A stretch of 64,000 nt of DNA from Dimorphilus gyrociliatus (taxonomy: Eukaryota > Annelida > Polychaeta > Dinophilidae): positions 992,001 through 1,056,000 of the forward strand of contig CAJFCJ010000006.1 of assembly GCA_904063045.1 (NCBI GenBank). The letters run 5' to 3'. The notes below the pieces were generated by a model that worked only from the letters and a program-made list of their open reading frames with translations, was not told where the DNA came from and did not search any database. This document shows, piece after piece, positions 59,338-64,000 of this stretch. Numbering within the stretch: position 1 is the first letter of the stretch; the number at the start of each line of letters is the position of its first letter. Made by a program: the position numbers and the translations under genes.

Positions 59338-62300
59338 TTACCGATGAAGAGATTCAATTTCTCCAACATTCCTTCTATCAGGGTCACCCGTGCATATAAA
59401 CCCTAAAAGATTCTTATCCACTTTTTGCATTCTCTTTCTTCCTCTTTTAACCTTCTTACTAGCTTCATCAGAACTTTGCTATAAGACAACAATGAACAAT
59501 AAAAAAAAAAGTTATAAAAAAGTTAAGCTATTACTTGAGACACATTTAATTGACTGGCAGCACTAGTATGATAAGAATCACCTAAGCCTGCTGATGATCT
59601 GCGTGCCACGTATTCTCTACAGAAACGCTCAACAGCATCAGTGGGGCCAAAATGACTTGTGCATATTTCGCGGACATCTTCTAAAGTCTGCAATTCCTTT
59701 AACAGTGATATAAAGGTGCGAGCTACGAACAAAAAGCATTCGTTAAATTCGTCGGTTAGTTTGTGAAAGGGGACACTGGTATTCTAATTTCTAATTAAGA
59801 TGGTCGAAGGTTGTCCGAGCAACGTCTTTAAATACCAGTGCCCCAGATCTATCCTTTGCAGCAAGCCGATACTTACTGTCTACCGAGGAATCGATGCTCG
59901 TTAAAGCCTGCTCGCACCACCCGTTAAAATCTACATTCTCTTTCATTACTGGCTCAAAAATTCTGTCAATATTAGCCATTTTATCCATTCTTGACATTTG
60001 TTGCATCGGTTCAAAAACAGGAGTGTTTGGAGCTTTGGCCCAGGCACCTGTCCTGGCCCATTGAGTTGATGTACCCCACACGGCATTCTGCGGAACTGAT
60101 ACTGGAGGTACTTGACTTGGTAATGTTTTTGAGGCTAGCTCATTCTCTTGCTCTTGTTGTATTTGAAGAAATTTCTGAGGTTGTGCATTAGAAGGAGCAC
60201 TCCATGTTTTTGCGCTTTGATTTGCAGAAGCCTCTAATTGGCGATAATTCTCGGCAATTTGCTGAGCCTCCATTTGTTGAGCTTCCAATTGTTGTATTTG
60301 AGATAAAGGCATTGGACCATTTGACGTTGTTGGTTGGGTAACTCCCCATGTTGCATTTGCTGGCAAGTGATGTCTTCGTCTAGCTTCGGCTTGTTGTCTT
60401 TCTTGTCTTTTTCTTATTTCTTCGTTTCTTTGGATTTCTAATTCAATTTCTCTTTGTCTTTTCTGTTCTTCTAATTGTTGTCGTCGTCTTAATTCTTCTG
60501 TTTCAATCATTCGCTGTTTTAAATCTTGCTCTTCACGTAGTTTTTCTATTCGTCTTCTCTCACCTTCTTCTCTCTATCAAAGTTATAAAAAAAATTGTTT
60601 ACTACTTAGGAGCTACTTTTTATTAAGTGAATATATACCCTTAGATCTTCCAATAAACGAGACGCTTCTTTACGTTTTCTCATTTCTTCTTCCTCTCTCT
60701 AGTAGAAGATATAATTTATTGATTGCTTAACAGGCTAAAAAATGAGTATTACCCGATAATGCTCCATTAAGACATCTTTTTGTTGCTTCATCATCTCTTC
60801 TGCTTCCCTAATCTCTCTAATCGTGGCCTCTTGCCGCTTTCTTTCAACTTCTTGTTCCTAAAAATAATAAGTTTCAATTTGGAGCCTAAGCAAAAAAGAG
60901 GAAAAAATTGTCCTTACCATGCGCTGTCTTTGGTATTCTTTTTGGAAAAGAGCTTGTATGGGATCTCTAGTTTCCATTTCTGGCTCCCAAATACCTGGTT
61001 GTCGCATTGGACCATCAGCAGTCCAGGATCTCATGGTGGATGGAATGGGTCCTGAAGCATGAATAATTGAAGGATCGGAAACAGTTGAAATTTGTTGCTG
61101 AGCGGCGAGTTGCTGTTGTTTTTGAACTGTTTGAGCAGCAACGTGTTGCAAATCAACAGCAGACATAGACTTGTAATTTTCCTGCTGAGCAAGATTGAAC
61201 ATTACTTGACATATTTGAGCCTTTTGATGAATTTGTTGTTGATGCAGTAAGTATAATTTATATTGCTCTGTTGGATACGATCCCATTTGATCGGGTGTTG
61301 GTGGAGGGCGAGCTGTGTCTTGTGGTCCGAAAGGAACGTATGTGTTCATAGCCTTCATAACTTGTCCCAAAGTGCGAAACGCACCGAGACGACCCTTACG
61401 TAACTGAAGGTCCATGGTAAAGTAACCTGCTAAATACCATTCCCACATCTCGTTGTCATTAAATGGTCCCTGAATTTTTCCTTGAGGATCACGATAAAAC
61501 CACTTATCAGCATCCACATCTACTTCTTCTTTTTCATCTACATTTAAACTAGCAATCAAGTTTTCAGCTGCTCTCGCATGATCTTCCAATATGTCCTCAG
61601 TTTTTACTTGAGCAGTTTCTACCGCTGGTTGAATTTCGCTATGTTCAACCAACGGTGCTTTGGCACTTTGGTTTACATTATCTACAGTTCTATGTGCAGT
61701 ATGTACAGTAGTAACAGGTGGTAGCTGTGAAGGTCTGACTTCAGGCTGTTTAGAGAAGTGTTTTATTGTAGATACAACACTGTTACAGATTAATATGTAT
61801 AAAATCCTACCGAGCTACTTTGAGCACCATTATTATTCTGTAATTCAAGTTTCTTAGTGTCATCAGTATTAGCATTAGAATTATCTGTGGATTTCTTTTG
61901 AGCATCTACTGAAGAATTTTTCGATTCTACATTCTCTTCTTTGGGTTTATCTACATTATTTAACTCCTAAAAAAGATATAAAATTTTTAAAATATTAAAA
62001 ATTAGTTACTGTGTAATAATTACTTTAACTGATCTGAAGGCACCACTGGCATCGAAAGTTCCTTGTCCATCAGATCCATCGGCATCATCGTTCATCCATT
62101 CTGGTGTTTCTTCCTCGTCATATCTTCCTTCGGGTCTGCTACGAGATCGCTGGTAACCATCATGCTCTGAGTTTCGTGAACGCGATTCTCTTGGTTCTCG
62201 CCAGGCTCTTGAACTGGAATTCCATCTACCACCTTTACGCCAATCGTCATTGTCATTTGTATCATCTTTTCTCCTCCAATCGCTTGCTTCACTTGACATG

Positions 62301-63123
62301 GAACGATATAAACTTTTGCTTGGAGAACCACTTCCACTGCTACCACCACCACTACCGCCACCACCCGCAGCTGGACTTGTGCCTGTCTCTTCGTATCCTC
62401 TTCCAGGAAAGGGGCGTTCATTTCTGCTTTCAGCTGTAAATGATAAGATTCAATGTAAATGAATGTTTTATTAGGCTTTGTAATAATTGAAAAGTACCTC
62501 TCTCTCCTTCACTCTCCCAGTCTCCTCGTCTTGGTCTCGGAAAACCAGGAATATTGTCATCATCTCGATTATATGAACTATCACCTCGGCCTCTGCCTCT
62601 CCCTCGACCCCTTTCAGCTCCTCTACCTCGGCTAGGAGGCGCTGTCGGTCGACCCATCAGTCTCAAAGCCAAATTACTGTTTACTGATGGCGACATTAAA
62701 CGCTGTTAACAAAAAAAAGAATTAGTAAGAAAATCAATGACATTTAACTGTCTGACACGTACTTGTTCCTCTTCCGTAATACTAATATAGTTGAGCGGCT
62801 CCTGAGGCTGCTCTTTAAGAATGGATGAAAACTCGCTTAAATCTTCTGGAAGTTCATTCGACGATATACTACACGCATATAAATCGAGCATCTCTTCTTT
62901 GCCATAACGACGATCAACACGCTTGTATTGAACTGGAAATGCTGGAGGTGACGTTGACCTTACAGGAGGCCCTCCCCCAGTATTAGTTGTCGTATTTGGA
63001 CAATCCGTCATCTTTCTCATCCTGTTCGTTAGAATATGAACAATTAACAAATACACGACGAAGGATTTGTGCACATTACCATTCAGGACCAAACTTTTGC
63101 GTAGTCTTGCTATTATCGGACAT
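59338..63123 (-). CDS. GIGYF: GIGYF translational repressor (GYF domain protein)
   Basis: Binds 4EHP (EIF4E2) and represses translation and stability of target mRNAs. Eleven minus-strand exons: 63123-63080, 63021-62763, 62702-62498, 62433-62024, 61966-61811, 61745-60918, 60857-60753, 60698-60639, 60573-59877, 59722-59535 and 59478-59338; 1030 residues. The start MSDNSKTTQKFGPEW matches the family N-terminus. The 4EHP-binding motif is RRYGKEEMLDLY. RG-rich and Arg/Ser-rich segments follow, then the DDX6-contact region (PEWMNDDA ... GTFDASGAFRS). The GYF domain (WFYRDPQGKIQGPFNDNEMW) binds PPGF-type proline motifs. A long Gln/Glu/Arg coiled coil and a conserved C-terminus (KNLLGFICTGDPDRRNVGEI) end it. 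One gene stands where vertebrates have GIGYF1 and GIGYF2. Confidence 0.95.
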
Positions 63124-64000
63124 TTCTGTAACTATGATTTTCTGAAAAAATTGAAAATTATTAAAAAACTGAATATATATCTATAGTTGTTTTATATGAC
63201 TTAAAACAAAAACTAAGGACACATACGCAAACATTTGCAACATACGCATGGACACATTAATCGGCAATCGAGGGTTTTTAAGTGCAAAAGTTCAAGGAGC
63301 AATCACGTCATTCATTAGATAAAACGAAAGAACGTTACAAAAACTAGTCTATTAAGTGTTCAACTTACATGAAATATGTTTAATAAACGAATTTAGTTCG
63401 ATTTTTTTGAGAATTCTGGAAAAATGCACACGCGAAAATGGCCGCAATATGTATTTGGGTCACGTGATGTAGCTGCCATACGCTGATTGGTTAAAATTGG
63501 CCAACGATCAGCAGCTATCAGTAGTCCCACAGCAAATGAAATGTTTTTCTGTAATTATTTAGAATTATCATAAAACTCTAGTAGATCGTAATTTTCCGAT
63601 CCCTTACAATGTAAATATAATGTTTTAAGTTCTTGCAATTAAGCACTGACAAGGTCACGTGATTGAGAAATTATCTTTCAAGCATATTATTGAACTCGTA
63701 TTTTCTCCTTTACAATACGCACTTTGAAAGTTCCCTTAACTTTTTATATTCTCCCTTTGGGAAAATTTTGAAAAAGTTTTATTTATACTCTTTTAACATT
63801 TCATGCTTAGGTATTTATGGACATTGCCTTCCAAATGAAATCTGAAAAGATTTCGATCGAATTTTCCACACGAGATTTTTAAAGTACGAAAGAAATTTGT
63901 ATATTTAAAAATCCAGGAGACAAAGCTGTTGATTTTACCATATATCTCAACAAAGTAATATATAAAGTAAATTATTTATTTATTTAATTAATTTTAGTTC
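63124..64000. other. GIGYF upstream region to window end
   Basis: Promoter side of GIGYF (minus strand), with a slightly CpG-richer patch at about 63410-63500, including GTCACGTGATGTAG. No exon was recognised; the 60-codon frame at 63663 is AT-rich and without similarity. Confidence 0.45.

Noticed and set aside
1-64000. tRNA, rRNA, CRISPR or prophage features
   Set aside because: Looked for B-box/cloverleaf-like patterns, regularly spaced repeats and phage-type gene clusters; none was convincing by eye, though a tRNAscan or Infernal run could still find a small RNA.

Overview
This window is nuclear DNA of a bilaterian invertebrate with a compact, AT-rich genome. Genes have several exons with GT-AG introns, many of only 48-130 bp, and they sit close together on both strands. 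Protein families are animal-specific (L1-type adhesion molecule, receptor guanylate cyclase family, GIGYF, EDC3, PDRG1, GPANK1). I saw no prokaryotic or viral gene organisation. A compact spiralian/annelid-like genome would fit, but the species cannot be fixed from sequence alone. Exon boundaries below were worked out by hand from reading frame, splice dinucleotides and family similarity; no transcript evidence was available.

Layout. 1-6261: two tandem L1CAM/neuroglian-type genes (the first cut by the window edge) sharing a near-identical block. 8776-19421: a large-intron gene for a Rap GTPase-activating protein that also carries a LIM domain and two GoLoco motifs, with several possible first exons. 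21225-22683: an alpha-1,3-fucosyltransferase (minus). 22827-24465: an intact-looking Tc1/mariner transposon with ~225 bp inverted repeats. 24826-32400: an Hsp70 cluster made of one apparently complete gene with heat-shock elements, one broken fragment, one gene lacking its C-terminal tail, and a truncated second Tc1-like transposase. 32480-37192: a receptor of the guanylate-cyclase family whose cyclase domain has lost its catalytic residues.

39274-63123 is a dense housekeeping stretch: NOA1 (+), a VWA-domain protein (-), EDC3 (-), an orphan tail-anchored protein (+) whose 3' end overlaps that of HSCB (-), GPANK1 and PDRG1 (+, 77 bp apart), RCC2 (-), a phospholipid scramblase (+), an orphan membrane protein with TSP1, Ig and EGF domains (-), and GIGYF (-).

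Neighbouring genes do not form one pathway, though EDC3 and GIGYF both act in mRNA repression with DDX6, and NOA1 and HSCB both act in mitochondria. The clearest features for follow-up are the pseudo-cyclase receptor, the LIM-GoLoco-GoLoco-RapGAP fusion, the orphan TSP1-Ig-EGF receptor, and the two tandem families with patchy gene conversion.
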